Positions 52,956 through 61,877 are shown, counted from the stretch's first letter. The stretch: DNA of 64,000 bases from Ensifer adhaerens (GCF_002007205.1 NZ_LAZS01000012.1:310001-374000); one strand, 5' to 3'. Notes: generated by a model not told the origin, from the letters alone. Numbers and translations: made by a program.

Positions 52956-53747
52956 ATGTCTGACTCTCAAAGCACAAGAGCGCTCGCCCCGCGCCGACAT
53001 GGCGAAATCCTCAGGCGTCTCGCGGCCGACGGCACCGTGGGCATCACCGAGCTTGCGGACTTCTTCGACGTGTCGCGCCAGACGATAAGGCGCGACCTGA
53101 AGCTGCTTGCCGATCGCGGCCAGCTTGATCTTGTCCATGGCGGCGCCACCCTGTTCGAGCCGACCGAGGCGGCCTTTGTCGAGCGGCGCGAGGAAAATGC
53201 CGCGCCGAAGGCGGCGATCGGGCGGGCGGCGGCCGGCCTGGTGCGCGACGGGATGGTGATTTTCCTGGATTCCGGTACCACGACGCTGGCTGTCGCCCAC
53301 GCGTTATCAGGGCGGAGAAACCTAACGATTTGTACAACTTCGCTGTCGATCGCTCTGTTAATGTGCCGGCAGCCGCTGGTGCGGGTGCACATGCTCGGCG
53401 GCGAGATCGATCCGGACGAGGAGGCGGCTGTCGGCATCGATGCGCTTGAAGCCATCAATCACTTCCGTGTCGATGTCGCGTTCCTCGGCGGCGGCGGCCT
53501 GTCGCCGGATGGCGAGGTGACCGATTTTACCCGCAGCGGCGCCGAACAGCGCTCGCGCATGGTGACGACGGCGGCCAAAGCCTATTTCGTGCTCGACAGC
53601 TCCAAGTTCGGGCGGCTGACGCCGCTGCGCATCCCGCGCTTCGAAGTGGCCGCCGGGGTGATCGTCGATCGGCATCCGCCCGAGGCAATCCGCGAGGCGC
53701 TGGAGCGCAAAGGGCCGGTTCTGATCGTCGCCGAGCATGAAATGTAA
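52956..53747 (+). CDS. DeoR/GlpR-family transcriptional regulator
   Basis: A 263-residue repressor with the DeoR winged helix (HGEILRRLAADGTVGITELA, DFFDVSRQTIRRDLKLL, residues 14-52) and the C-terminal sugar-isomerase-like sensor (VIFLDSGTTTLAVAHAL, LGGEIDPDEEAAVG, DVAFLGGGGLSPDG). VHGGATLF joins the two. DeoR proteins sense phosphorylated sugars or glycerol-3-phosphate-like ligands. Ribosome sites are weak for both 52956 and the upstream 52938 ATG, so the start is not certain. It is followed after 78 bases by the flavoprotein gene and could share its transcript. Confidence 0.88.
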   Translation: MSDSQSTRALAPRRHGEILRRLAADGTVGITELADFFDVSRQTIRRDLKLLADRGQLDLVHGGATLFEPTEAAFVERREENAAPKAAIGRAAAGLVRDGMVIFLDSGTTTLAVAHALSGRRNLTICTTSLSIALLMCRQPLVRVHMLGGEIDPDEEAAVGIDALEAINHFRVDVAFLGGGGLSPDGEVTDFTRSGAEQRSRMVTTAAKAYFVLDSSKFGRLTPLRIPRFEVAAGVIVDRHPPEAIREALERKGPVLIVAEHEM

Positions 53748-53825
53748 TATTTTGTAACTTTTTGTCTTGTTCTTTGTCGATGTTTTGGTACCGTGTGGCC
53801 TTCCATGGTTTCGGGAGGTCGTTTC

Positions 53826-56276
53826 ATGGCGCAGGAATTTCCAACGCAGGCACAGGTCGTCATCGTCGGTGGCGGCATCATCGGTTGTTCGGTCGCCTAT
53901 CATCTGACCAAGCTCGGCTGGACCGATGTCGTTCTCCTGGAGCAGGGGCAGCTCAGCGGCGGCACCACCTGGCACGCCGCCGGTCTCGTCGGCCAGTTGC
54001 GCAGCCACGCCAACATGACGGGTCTCATCAAGTACTCGACCAAGCTCTACAGCGAGTTGGAGTCTGAGACCGGTCTTGCCACCGGCTGGAAGAATTGCGG
54101 TTCGCTTTCGGTTGCGCGCACCGAGGACCGCATGACCGTGCTGAAACGCACGGCGGCCTCGGCCCGCGCTCAAGGTGTCGAGATCGAGGTGATCTCGCCG
54201 AAGCAAGCCCAGGATCTCTGGCCGGTGATGGCCATCGACGACCTTGTCGGCGCCGTCTGGCTGCCGGGCGACGGCAAGGCCAATCCGACGGACCTGACGC
54301 AATCGCTCGCAAAGGGTGCGCGCAACCGCGGCGCCCGTGTCATCGAACGCGTCCGGGTCACCGGCATTTCGACGAAGAACGGCGCCGTCACCGGGGTGGA
54401 AACCGACCGCGGGGTGATTGCCGCCGAGATCGTCGTCAACTGCGCCGGGCAATGGGCACGCAAGGTCGGCCAGATGTGCGGCGTCACCGTGCCGCTGCAC
54501 TCGGCCGAGCATATGTATATCGTCACCGGCCGGATCGAAGGCGTGCATCCCGACCTGCCGGTCATGCGCGATCCCGACGGCTACATCTATTTCAAGGAGG
54601 AAGTCGGCGGTCTGGTCATGGGCGGCTTCGAGCCGGAGGCGAAGCCCTGGGGCATGGCCGGCATTCCCGATGATTTCGAATTCGCCCTGTTGCCTGATGA
54701 TTGGGACCAGTTCGAGATCCTGATGCACAATGCGCTGCAGCGCGTGCCGCAGCTTGCGACGTCAGAAGTGAAGAAGTTCTACAACGGCCCGGAAAGTTTT
54801 ACCCCCGACAACAATTTCATTCTCGGCGAGGCGCCTGAACTGAAGAACTTCTTTGTCGGCGCCGGCTTCAATTCCATGGGCATCGCGAGCGCCGGCGGGG
54901 CAGGGCGGGCACTGGCCGAGTGGATCGTCAACCGCGCGCCGACCATGGATCTCTGGCCCGTCGATATCCGTCGCTTTGCCGGCTTCAACAACAATCCGCG
55001 CTGGCTGCACGACCGCGTCAAGGAAACGCTCGGGCTGCACTATGCCATGCCCTGGCCAAACCGGGAGCTCGACACGGCACGGCCTTTCCGCCGTTCGCCC
55101 CTCTACGATCGCCTTGCCGCAAAGGGTGCGTGCTTCGGCTCCAAAATGGGATGGGAGCGCGCCAACTGGTTTGCCGCGGAAGGCCAGAGCCCGGTGACGG
55201 AGTACGCCTTCGGCCGGCAGAACTGGTACGACGCGGTCAAGCGCGAGATGAAGGCGACGCGCGAGGCTGCCGGCATCTTCGACCAGACCTCGTTTGCCAA
55301 GCTGCTCGTCCAGGGACGGGATGCCGCAGCGGCGCTCAATCGCATCTGCGCTGCGCAGATCGACGTGGCGGTCGGTCGTTCCGTCTATACCGGCCTGCTG
55401 AACGAACGGGGCGGCTATGAGACCGATCTGACAGTCATGCGTCTTGCTGCCGACCGTTTCCTGCTCATTACCGGATCGGCGCAGGCCGTGCACGACGCCG
55501 ATTGGATCCGCAAGAACATTGCAGCCGACACCCATGTGACGCTGACCGACGTAACCTCGGCCTACTCGGTCCTGGCTCTGATGGGGCCACGGTCGCGCGA
55601 CATTCTCTCCGGGCTCACCTCGGCCGACATATCGAATGACGGGTTTCCCTTCGGGACGATCCGGGAGATCGACGTTGGTTATGCCACAACCTTCGCCAAC
55701 CGCATGACCTATGTTGGGGAACTCGGCTGGGAACTGATCGTACCGACCGAATTCGCAGTCGGCGTCTACGAAGCGCTGCACGAGGCCGGCCGGGAATTCG
55801 GACTGACGGACTGCGGATATTATGCGCTCGAGGCCCTCAGGCTCGAGAAAGGCTACCGTGCCTGGAGCCGTGAGCTGACCCCTGATGTTACGCCCTACGA
55901 GGCCGGTCTCGCCTTCGCAGTCGCTCTCGACAAACCTGGCGGCTTCATCGGCCGCCGCGCGCTTGACGAGGCGAAGGCAAAGGGAACGCCGTCGCGCCGC
56001 ATCGTGCAGTTCACGGTGGACGATCCGGACCCGATGCTCTGGGGCGGCGAGTTGATCCTTCGCGATGGGAAACCTGTCGGAGAAGTACGCTCGGCCGCCT
56101 ATGGTCATACACTCGGGTGCTCGGTCGCGCTGGCGCTCATCGAACATCCGCCTGGAGTCGACAAGGCCTTCGTGGAGACCGGCCGCTTCGAGGTTGAACT
56201 TGCGGGCAAGCGCTTCGCGGTTACTGCACAGTTGAAGGCGGCCTATGATCCGAAGGGCCTGAGGACGAAGGCGTAG
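53826..56276 (+). CDS. Dimethylglycine/sarcosine dehydrogenase-like flavoprotein with GcvT domain
   Basis: An 816-residue enzyme with an N-terminal FAD-dependent amine dehydrogenase (residues 1 to about 385; GGGIIGCSVAYHLTKLG) and a C-terminal folate-binding GcvT module (about 430-816; AAGIFDQTSFAKLLVQG, VGYATTFANRMTYVGELGWE). H50 in TTWHAAGLVGQLR is at the place where dimethylglycine oxidase and dehydrogenase link FAD covalently. Enzymes of this plan strip methyl groups from dimethylglycine or sarcosine and pass formaldehyde to tetrahydrofolate. GGGAGG lies seven bases before the ATG at 53826; the longer frame from 53793 is less likely. With the DeoR and GbdR-like regulators next to it, methylated glycine is the best substrate guess. 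Confidence 0.87.
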   Translation: MAQEFPTQAQVVIVGGGIIGCSVAYHLTKLGWTDVVLLEQGQLSGGTTWHAAGLVGQLRSHANMTGLIKYSTKLYSELESETGLATGWKNCGSLSVARTEDRMTVLKRTAASARAQGVEIEVISPKQAQDLWPVMAIDDLVGAVWLPGDGKANPTDLTQSLAKGARNRGARVIERVRVTGISTKNGAVTGVETDRGVIAAEIVVNCAGQWARKVGQMCGVTVPLHSAEHMYIVTGRIEGVHPDLPVMRDPDGYIYFKEEVGGLVMGGFEPEAKPWGMAGIPDDFEFALLPDDWDQFEILMHNALQRVPQLATSEVKKFYNGPESFTPDNNFILGEAPELKNFFVGAGFNSMGIASAGGAGRALAEWIVNRAPTMDLWPVDIRRFAGFNNNPRWLHDRVKETLGLHYAMPWPNRELDTARPFRRSPLYDRLAAKGACFGSKMGWERANWFAAEGQSPVTEYAFGRQNWYDAVKREMKATREAAGIFDQTSFAKLLVQGRDAAAALNRICAAQIDVAVGRSVYTGLLNERGGYETDLTVMRLAADRFLLITGSAQAVHDADWIRKNIAADTHVTLTDVTSAYSVLALMGPRSRDILSGLTSADISNDGFPFGTIREIDVGYATTFANRMTYVGELGWELIVPTEFAVGVYEALHEAGREFGLTDCGYYALEALRLEKGYRAWSRELTPDVTPYEAGLAFAVALDKPGGFIGRRALDEAKAKGTPSRRIVQFTVDDPDPMLWGGELILRDGKPVGEVRSAAYGHTLGCSVALALIEHPPGVDKAFVETGRFEVELAGKRFAVTAQLKAAYDPKGLRTKA

Positions 56277-56443
56277 CTGAACATTCCGGCGTCGGCGATC
56301 CAGTCCCGGCGACGCACGGAATGCCGCCGCAGTTTTACGGCCGATTAGCTCGGTACCATTCTGCCGCTACGCGGGAACGACGGCGATCCAGACAGAACGT
56401 TATCGCCGATGTTGTGCTGAACCCACGCGCACCGATGAACAAG
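56277..56443. other. Interval holding no gene
   Basis: These 167 bases separate the flavoprotein stop from the HigA remnant. They probably include the lost 3' part of higA, but no protein-like stretch could be traced. A tRNA-like GATTAGCTCGG at 56342 does not fold into a cloverleaf. Confidence 0.3.
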
Positions 56444-56614
56444 TCAGGAAGAACGCCGGTCCGCGTTCTTCCTGCTTTGCGCCGCCATGCGTTCGATGCG
56501 GGTGCGAGAAACACTGAGCTTTTTCGCCAGCGCGCCGGCGCTCATCTTCAGAGGGAGTAGATACTCCTCTCGGCGCATTTCGCCCGGATGGACGGGCGGA
56601 AGGATGGGTGTCAT
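56444..56614 (-). pseudogene. HigA-family antitoxin, truncated
   Basis: The 56-residue frame starts like a complete HigA/VapI antitoxin: MTPILPPVHPGEMRREEYLL, then MSAGALAKKLSVSRTRIERM, which is the beginning of the HTH. It then breaks off after RTRIERMAAQ, where a normal protein of about 95 residues would continue through the second half of the helix-turn-helix and dimer helix. No continuation was found in other frames downstream, and no HigB toxin lies next to it. GGAG precedes the ATG. A remnant left by deletion or insertion is the simplest explanation. Confidence 0.72.
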
Positions 56615-56715
56615 CTCAAGCTCCCTGTCTGCGGCGAACCCCATCCTGTTCCTGCGCGGGCTTTCGCACCTGCACGCTCATGGAAAAGGCTGGTCGTCAC
56701 CAGAGAGGAGCCGGC

Positions 56716-59061
56716 CTACCCATATCGCCGGCTGCCGTTTACGTCTTTGCCGATGATCTCCCGGATGATGGTCAAGGTTTCCTTCGCCGCCTCCTTGGGC
56801 GCAAGCGCGGTATCGGCGACGTTGCTGACCAGTTTCGTCATGTCGTGATCGATGTCCTTCTCAGCCCAACGCTTGCCCTTGGCAACAGTAATATAGACCG
56901 AGTAGGCGTGATGCATTGTTCCAGGCCGTTCGCCGATGATGTGGAGAATTCCCCGGAAACTGTTGGGATCGGCGTCCCCAAAAAGCATCTCGCCGATCCT
57001 GTAGCCGGCCCGCACCCTGCCGCTCGTCACAAGAATATTCTTGTCGCTCATAGTGACGCCGGCGTCGCCGAGCAGACTGCGCATTGCCTCCAGATACGGA
57101 TGAAGATGGCCTTCGTCCATGATCGCCTTGGCGTTCAGACCGTCTGAAATGACGATCTGGCCCTTGGGCATGGCGCCTTTCCAGGATGCCCTTATCCGCT
57201 CGATTTCCTTGACCGAATCGGGGCTCAGCGTTTCGCCGGTGGTAGGGTGGGCGATGTAGTCGTTTCGGTCCTTGGAGAGGGTGCGGACCGGGACGACGCC
57301 TGGCACAGTGGCGACAAACTCCGGTGTGAGTTCGGCCCATAGAGACTGCTTGGCGTCGTCATACAGACCCCGCACTTTCGTCGCGAGCGCAGGGTTGAGA
57401 TCCCAGATCTTCTCTCCGTGGCCCGTCGCCAGGTCGACGCCTCTCGCTTCGACCGCCTTCATCATCTGCCTGCCTTCGGCGTAAACAGCTTCCTTGGCTC
57501 GCTTGTCACCTTTGGCGAGGCGGTATTGGTAGTACACCCAGAGGGGATCTCCGTAATTCGATGTATAACTGTTGTCGTTGCCGACGATGCCGATGCGCTT
57601 GTAAAACTCCCACATTGCGTCGTTGACCTTGAAGCCAAATTTCTCCCTGATGCGCACGTGGTCCTGAAATGCGGTCGTCAGATAGCTCAACATCGGGTCA
57701 TTCTTGGTGGGCAAAGCGATCAGATAAGCAGGATTGGCCGGCATGATCTGGTCCTGGCACCAATCGAGATCGTCCAGGCTGACCGTCATGTGCAGAGTTG
57801 TGCAGATATCAAGGCCGATGGTCAGCCCATGAAGCTTGCCCATGACCATGTCTTCGAGGCAGCATCGGACGAGCTGTTCGCGGCTCTTGAAGACCTCCGG
57901 TCCGATGAAGCCGGCAACGTCGTTGACATGGAGCCATGCTCCCTTGGGCTGCACCTTTGCAAGCTCGATCCCGGTCGCCCTACTGAACCCATATTTTCGA
58001 GACTCGAGCACCATCATGTCGACGCCATTGGCCACGCCGTTGGTGAATTCCGAGCCCTGCCCGGTCTCGAAGTAGAGGCCATACCTTTCCCCTGCTTTCG
58101 CGCTTGCATACTTCAGGATCTTCTCGTTGGTGATGTCGAAGATCTTGTTGCAGTCATCGGTTCCGGCGAGGCTCTGGAACACGGTCGCAACCGTTCCCGG
58201 GAAACGTTCGCTCACCTCGCCCTGGACATCGATATGGGCAAGCACACACCAGGGAATGACGTCGACCAGCTTGAAGGTATCCACGATGTCCTTGAGCGCT
58301 CGCTCCACCGTGACGACGCTGTTGACCGTGCTGTCCACCGGGTTGGTACCGATGACGATGTCACCGGTTGCATAGGAAAACGCATCGAAGACCTGCCACA
58401 TGATGTCCTCGGGGTGATCCGTTGGCGAATTCGGCTGGATGCGTGCGCCCATGTATCCTTTGGCTCCCAGCTTGGTGCCAGGCATGACGTTGAAGATTTT
58501 CTGGCTGACGGCGATCAGCTCGTCGTTGCTCATCAGTTTTGGCACACAGCCGATGGTATCGCTCGTCAGGCCGTACATGACGCCTTTGATCTCTTCTTCC
58601 GATCGGGTGAGAAGAAATTCCTTCAGCTGACCCATTGTCCAATCTTTCAGCTTTTCTTGCTGCGCCTGGTCGGTCGTCTGCCAGATCAATCGCTGCAGAT
58701 CGTCCTCAAACAGCGGGTGCCGATCCAGGTCTGCGATCTTTGTGTTCGCCAGAAGTGCCCTCGCATTGCGCCGCGTCGTGTCGTCGTGCGCACCCACTCC
58801 GATGGCCTGATCCCCCTCCTTGAAGTCGTTTGCCGCTCCAAGAACCTGCTGATAGGTTTTCTGGTCAAAGCCGCCCTTGACCCTGCTCAGATACGCAAAC
58901 ACGTCTTCCCTTGGCCCGATTTCCTCTATTGTTAGGGCTGCTTCGCCAACCGCCGCTTTCGCCGTTTGACCATAGCTTGCAAGCGCTGCAGTCCCTGCGA
59001 TTACCAGGAGATCTCGTCTGTAAAGTCCGGCATGCTGGTTGGAGAAGAAGCCTTCACTCAT
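56716..59061 (-). CDS. Fused ethanolamine ammonia-lyase (EutB-EutC) with Tat-like signal peptide
   Basis: A 781-residue single chain joining both subunits of adenosylcobalamin-dependent ethanolamine ammonia-lyase, which splits ethanolamine to acetaldehyde and ammonia. Residues about 50-495 are EutB: substrate-site residues line up as R207 and Q209 (ARIQPNSPTDHPED), N240 (GTNPVDS) and E332 (YFETGQG), shifted by 45-47 from the E. coli numbering I recall. Residues about 510-781 are EutC (VISDGLNAKAIMDEG, TSGRVRAGYRIGEMLFG, IIGERPGT). The first 36 residues carry YRRDLLVIAGTAALASYG ending TAKA, a convincing twin-arginine signal, unexpected in a cytoplasmic B12 enzyme. AAAGGA lies seven bases before the ATG. 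No EutA, EutH, EutR or acetaldehyde dehydrogenase is adjacent. Confidence 0.9.
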   Translation of the reverse strand: MSEGFFSNQHAGLYRRDLLVIAGTAALASYGQTAKAAVGEAALTIEEIGPREDVFAYLSRVKGGFDQKTYQQVLGAANDFKEGDQAIGVGAHDDTTRRNARALLANTKIADLDRHPLFEDDLQRLIWQTTDQAQQEKLKDWTMGQLKEFLLTRSEEEIKGVMYGLTSDTIGCVPKLMSNDELIAVSQKIFNVMPGTKLGAKGYMGARIQPNSPTDHPEDIMWQVFDAFSYATGDIVIGTNPVDSTVNSVVTVERALKDIVDTFKLVDVIPWCVLAHIDVQGEVSERFPGTVATVFQSLAGTDDCNKIFDITNEKILKYASAKAGERYGLYFETGQGSEFTNGVANGVDMMVLESRKYGFSRATGIELAKVQPKGAWLHVNDVAGFIGPEVFKSREQLVRCCLEDMVMGKLHGLTIGLDICTTLHMTVSLDDLDWCQDQIMPANPAYLIALPTKNDPMLSYLTTAFQDHVRIREKFGFKVNDAMWEFYKRIGIVGNDNSYTSNYGDPLWVYYQYRLAKGDKRAKEAVYAEGRQMMKAVEARGVDLATGHGEKIWDLNPALATKVRGLYDDAKQSLWAELTPEFVATVPGVVPVRTLSKDRNDYIAHPTTGETLSPDSVKEIERIRASWKGAMPKGQIVISDGLNAKAIMDEGHLHPYLEAMRSLLGDAGVTMSDKNILVTSGRVRAGYRIGEMLFGDADPNSFRGILHIIGERPGTMHHAYSVYITVAKGKRWAEKDIDHDMTKLVSNVADTALAPKEAAKETLTIIREIIGKDVNGSRRYG

Positions 59062-59322
59062 GGCTGAATCCTTTCTCAGAATGTCGATAACGGGCTCCAC
59101 GCGGGCATGGCTGCGTCATCACCGGCCGCCGAGCCATTCATCTCGAAAAGCCCCCGGCGGTGAACAGCTGCGCGCTATGGGTCCGCAGCAAGCCAGTCGG
59201 GCCGTTCTCGATCACGACGAGACGGACGTCATGACCTTGTCCGTCGTCAACGAGCGAAACGCTCCGTTGAGCAATCCTCCTGCCGGCAGGTCTAGGCGAA
59301 GAGTAGGTCGTGCACGGGTGAA

Positions 59323-59404
59323 TTAGTGAAATCGCATGACGATACGACCGTCGATCTTTCCCTCAGCCACTCGGCGGAAGATGTCGTACGACGGCCGCAT
59401 TCAT
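59323..59404 (-). pseudogene. Zinc alcohol dehydrogenase remnant (internal deletion)
   Basis: The minus strand starts with ATG and MNAAVVRHL, a common opening of zinc alcohol dehydrogenases, then within 40 bases, in another frame, reads DIFRRVAEGKIDGRIVMRFH and a stop, a common ending of the same family. The simplest reading is a gene of about 1 kb that lost nearly all of its interior, leaving fused ends. Both parts are short, so certainty is limited. It lies directly upstream of the ethanolamine ammonia-lyase gene, whose product is acetaldehyde. Confidence 0.45.
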
Positions 59405-59464
59405 TGACTTTACCATTTCCATGCCCCTTCAATTTGTATGATCGTGAAGAATGCATTTGGTGAA

Positions 59465-59644
59465 TGTTCGACCACGCTTCCAGGATCCAGTCGCGGTCCC
59501 TTATGAGACCAACCAACACCCGTCCGTCGTCAACGACAGCAAGGCCGCTGACGCGGTTTGCCGCGCGCTACGTGAGTTGGGATGGACACCGTAGCCGGGC
59601 GAAAGCCTTACGATTTTTTCCGTCACTACATCCATGACGCGCAT
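59465..59644 (-). pseudogene. CBS-domain protein remnant with frameshift
   Basis: From the ATG at 59644 the frame reads MRVMDVVTEKIVRLSPGYGV, a standard start of a CBS-domain protein. Around 59575 the family pattern jumps to a different frame: ANRVSGLAVVDDGRVLVGLI then RDRDWILEAW, the usual second half of a CBS motif. A one- or two-base change would restore continuity. The sequence after that is unrelated, so the gene is also truncated. The residual frames at 59292-59519 and 59501-59719 are these fragments, not separate genes. Confidence 0.6.
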
Positions 59645-59876
59645 ATCGATCCAACTCCCAATGGAGCTCGGTACGGTCATCAGCGACGATAAATTAAACC
59701 CGTTGCAACCGTTCGACAATCTTTTCGTTCAATTGAATCTCAGATGAAATGAGCAGTGGCCATGTCGGTTTGCAGCTTCTAGCTGAATACCGATTTCCTC
59801 CGTACGGGAGACAGGCACTGACTTGACGCTGACCCCATGGGTCGTGGTTGGTTCAACAGGTTGACGTCAACTCGGA

Positions 59877-60809
59877 TCAGCGTGGATTAAGCACACATTC
59901 AACGATGGCGCGCGCCAGCGTCTCAGCGGCGCGCGACGGCTTGTTGCGCGGATGGGCGATGTGGAACAGGTCCTCGAAGGTCATGCGGTCGGGCGCTAGT
60001 AGCCGCAGTCGGCCGTTGCGTACCCACTCGTCTGCATAGTGGTCGGGCAGGAAGCCAATGTAAGCGCCGGAGAGCAGAAGCAGTAAGGTGCCTTCCATGT
60101 GCGGCGTTGCCGCAGCCCAGTTAAAGGTCACGCCGCAGATCGTCTCGGTGAGCATGTAGGTGCGGCCGGCAAAGGATTGCGCTCCTAGCAGTTCGTCGGT
60201 GAGGGATTCGTCGGGCATGTCGAACAGCGGATGACCTTTGGCGCAATAGAGTTTCTGCACCTCGGAAAACACCGGCTGTGTGCGGAAATGCGGGGTGGCG
60301 CCGCCGACTGACGGCATCAGAACGATCTGGTAGCCGCCGTTCAACAGACCCTGGTGCAACACCTGCGGCGCGGCGACGTCAATCTCAAGATGGACACGCG
60401 GCGCCTGCCGGTGGAACGTGGCAAGCGCGCCCTGCAGATCGAGATCGCGATTGGTGATCATCGCATCCACAGTGCCGAAAGTCAGGCTGCCGGTCAGTTC
60501 CCCTTGCGCCTCGCCGACACGGCTCTGGAACTTTTCCAGCGAGCCGAAAAGATCCAGCGTCGCCTCATAAACGAGGCGCCCCTCGTCGGTCAGAAGGAAA
60601 CCGCTTCGCCCGCGGCTGCAGAGGCGTAAGCCCAGCCGCTCCTCAAGGTGGCGCATATGGGTGGAGATGGTCGCCTGCGTCATCCCGAGTGATGATTGCG
60701 CGGCGGAAAACCCCCCATGCTGCACGACGGAGGCAAAGACACGCAACAATCTCAACTCTGCATCGCCGAGCGACAGATTGAGGATGCGATGGCGAACCTT
60801 GTTGATCAT
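59877..60809 (-). CDS. LysR-family transcriptional regulator
   Basis: A 310-residue regulator. The HTH lies at about residues 35-55 (GGFSAAQSSLGMTQATISTHM), preceded by LRVFASVVQHG. The ligand domain includes GSLTFGTVDAMITNRDLDLQ and the second-lobe MLTETICGVTFNWAAATPHM. It diverges from the agmatinase-family gene with 92 bases between start codons, and is the probable activator of the plus-strand operon. The interval has ATTGATT and AATCAT elements facing each other that could be its site. Confidence 0.9.
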   Translation of the reverse strand: MINKVRHRILNLSLGDAELRLLRVFASVVQHGGFSAAQSSLGMTQATISTHMRHLEERLGLRLCSRGRSGFLLTDEGRLVYEATLDLFGSLEKFQSRVGEAQGELTGSLTFGTVDAMITNRDLDLQGALATFHRQAPRVHLEIDVAAPQVLHQGLLNGGYQIVLMPSVGGATPHFRTQPVFSEVQKLYCAKGHPLFDMPDESLTDELLGAQSFAGRTYMLTETICGVTFNWAAATPHMEGTLLLLLSGAYIGFLPDHYADEWVRNGRLRLLAPDRMTFEDLFHIAHPRNKPSRAAETLARAIVECVLNPR

Positions 60810-60901
60810 GCATTGATTAAGTCACAACTAAACATCCAATCATAGATATTTTTAAGCGTATCGACCTTCCACACACTTCCTTCATCCTGAGGAGGAGAGA
60901 C

Positions 60902-61873
60902 ATGGCGGGTAATTCCTATGAAACCGGGCGGCTGAACCTGCCGTTCGTCGGCATCTGCACCTTCGGCAAATATCCCTACCAGCCGGACTGGGATGCGATC
61001 GATGCGGATGTGGCGATTCTCGGCGCGCCGTTTGACTGCGGCACGCAATGGCGCGCCGGCACCCGCTTCGGGCCGCGGGCGATCCGCGAGGCATCGACGC
61101 TGTTTTCCTTCGGTCATGGGGGCGCCTACGATCACGAGGACGACGTCACCTACCTGCCGAGCGACAAGGTTTCGATCGTCGATATCGGCGATGCCGACAT
61201 CATCCACACCGACACGATGAAGAGCCACGCCAACATCGAATTCGGCGTGCGCAAGATCCTGGCCGCCGGTGCACTGCCGGTGGTTCTCGGTGGCGATCAC
61301 TCCGTCAACATTCCCTGCATCAACGCGTTCGACGAGGACTGCGCCAGGAATGGCCCGATCCATATCGTCCAGATCGACGCGCATCTCGACTTCGTCGACG
61401 AGCGGCACGGGGTTCGCTACGGCCACGGCAATCCCATGCGCCGGGCCGCCGAGAAGCCCTATGTCTCCGGGCTCTCGCAATTCGGCATCCGCAACGTTTC
61501 CTCGACTGCCAAGGAAGGCTACGAGGATGCGCGGTCAATGGGCTCGGATATCCTGTCCGTGCGCCAGATCCGCGCGCTCGGCACGGAGGCGGTCGCCGCC
61601 CGCGTGCCGGCCGGAGCCCGCTACTACGTCACGATCGACATCGACGGCTTCGATCCCTCGATTGCGCCGGGTACCGGCACGCCGTCCCATGGCGGCTTCA
61701 TCTATTACGAGGTGCTGGAGATCCTCTCGATACTCGCCAGGCGCGGCACCATCGTCGGCATCGACCTGGTCGAGGTTGCGCCGGACTACGACCACTCAGG
61801 CTCGACCTCGATCCTCGCCGCCCAGGTGCTGATGAACCTCATCGGCCGCGTCATGCACGCCAAGAGAGGCTGA
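60902..61873 (+). CDS. Agmatinase/ureohydrolase-family protein
   Basis: A 323-residue binuclear manganese hydrolase of the arginase fold. All metal ligands are visible: H133 (GGDHS), D159, H161 and D163 (DAHLD) and D246 and D248 (DIDGFDPS). The family hydrolyses guanidino groups and releases urea; members act on agmatine, guanidinobutyrate, guanidinopropionate or formiminoglutamate. GAGGAG lies six bases before the ATG. It leads an operon with two SDR genes and a deacetylase-like hydrolase, which is not the usual polyamine context, so the substrate is left open. The gene symbol speB was not used for that reason. Confidence 0.88.
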   Translation: MAGNSYETGRLNLPFVGICTFGKYPYQPDWDAIDADVAILGAPFDCGTQWRAGTRFGPRAIREASTLFSFGHGGAYDHEDDVTYLPSDKVSIVDIGDADIIHTDTMKSHANIEFGVRKILAAGALPVVLGGDHSVNIPCINAFDEDCARNGPIHIVQIDAHLDFVDERHGVRYGHGNPMRRAAEKPYVSGLSQFGIRNVSSTAKEGYEDARSMGSDILSVRQIRALGTEAVAARVPAGARYYVTIDIDGFDPSIAPGTGTPSHGGFIYYEVLEILSILARRGTIVGIDLVEVAPDYDHSGSTSILAAQVLMNLIGRVMHAKRG

Positions 61874-61877
61874 GACC

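Larger units (their letters stand above)
59062..59876. other. Gene-debris interval of 815 bases
   Basis: Apart from the alcohol dehydrogenase and CBS remnants, the minus strand at about 59145-59255 encodes a short unassigned stretch (VRLVVIENGPTGLLRTHSAQ) that looks protein-like but has no start and was not placed in a family. The eut promoter must lie close to 59062. Base composition is less GC-rich than in the flanking genes, especially 59400-59480 and 59670-59760. Confidence 0.5.

Noticed and set aside
52742-52957. A 72-residue N-terminal extension of the AraC-type regulator
   Set aside because: It would run through the divergent promoter and the DeoR start region, and DJ-1 similarity begins only after the ATG at 52741.
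56335-56410. Possible tRNA, because of GATTAGCTCGG at 56342
   Set aside because: No matching acceptor stem, anticodon arm or T-loop (GTTCGANTC) could be placed at the right distances.
59451-59594. A 47-codon plus-strand frame
   Set aside because: It is antisense to the recognisable CBS-domain remnant and has no motif of its own.
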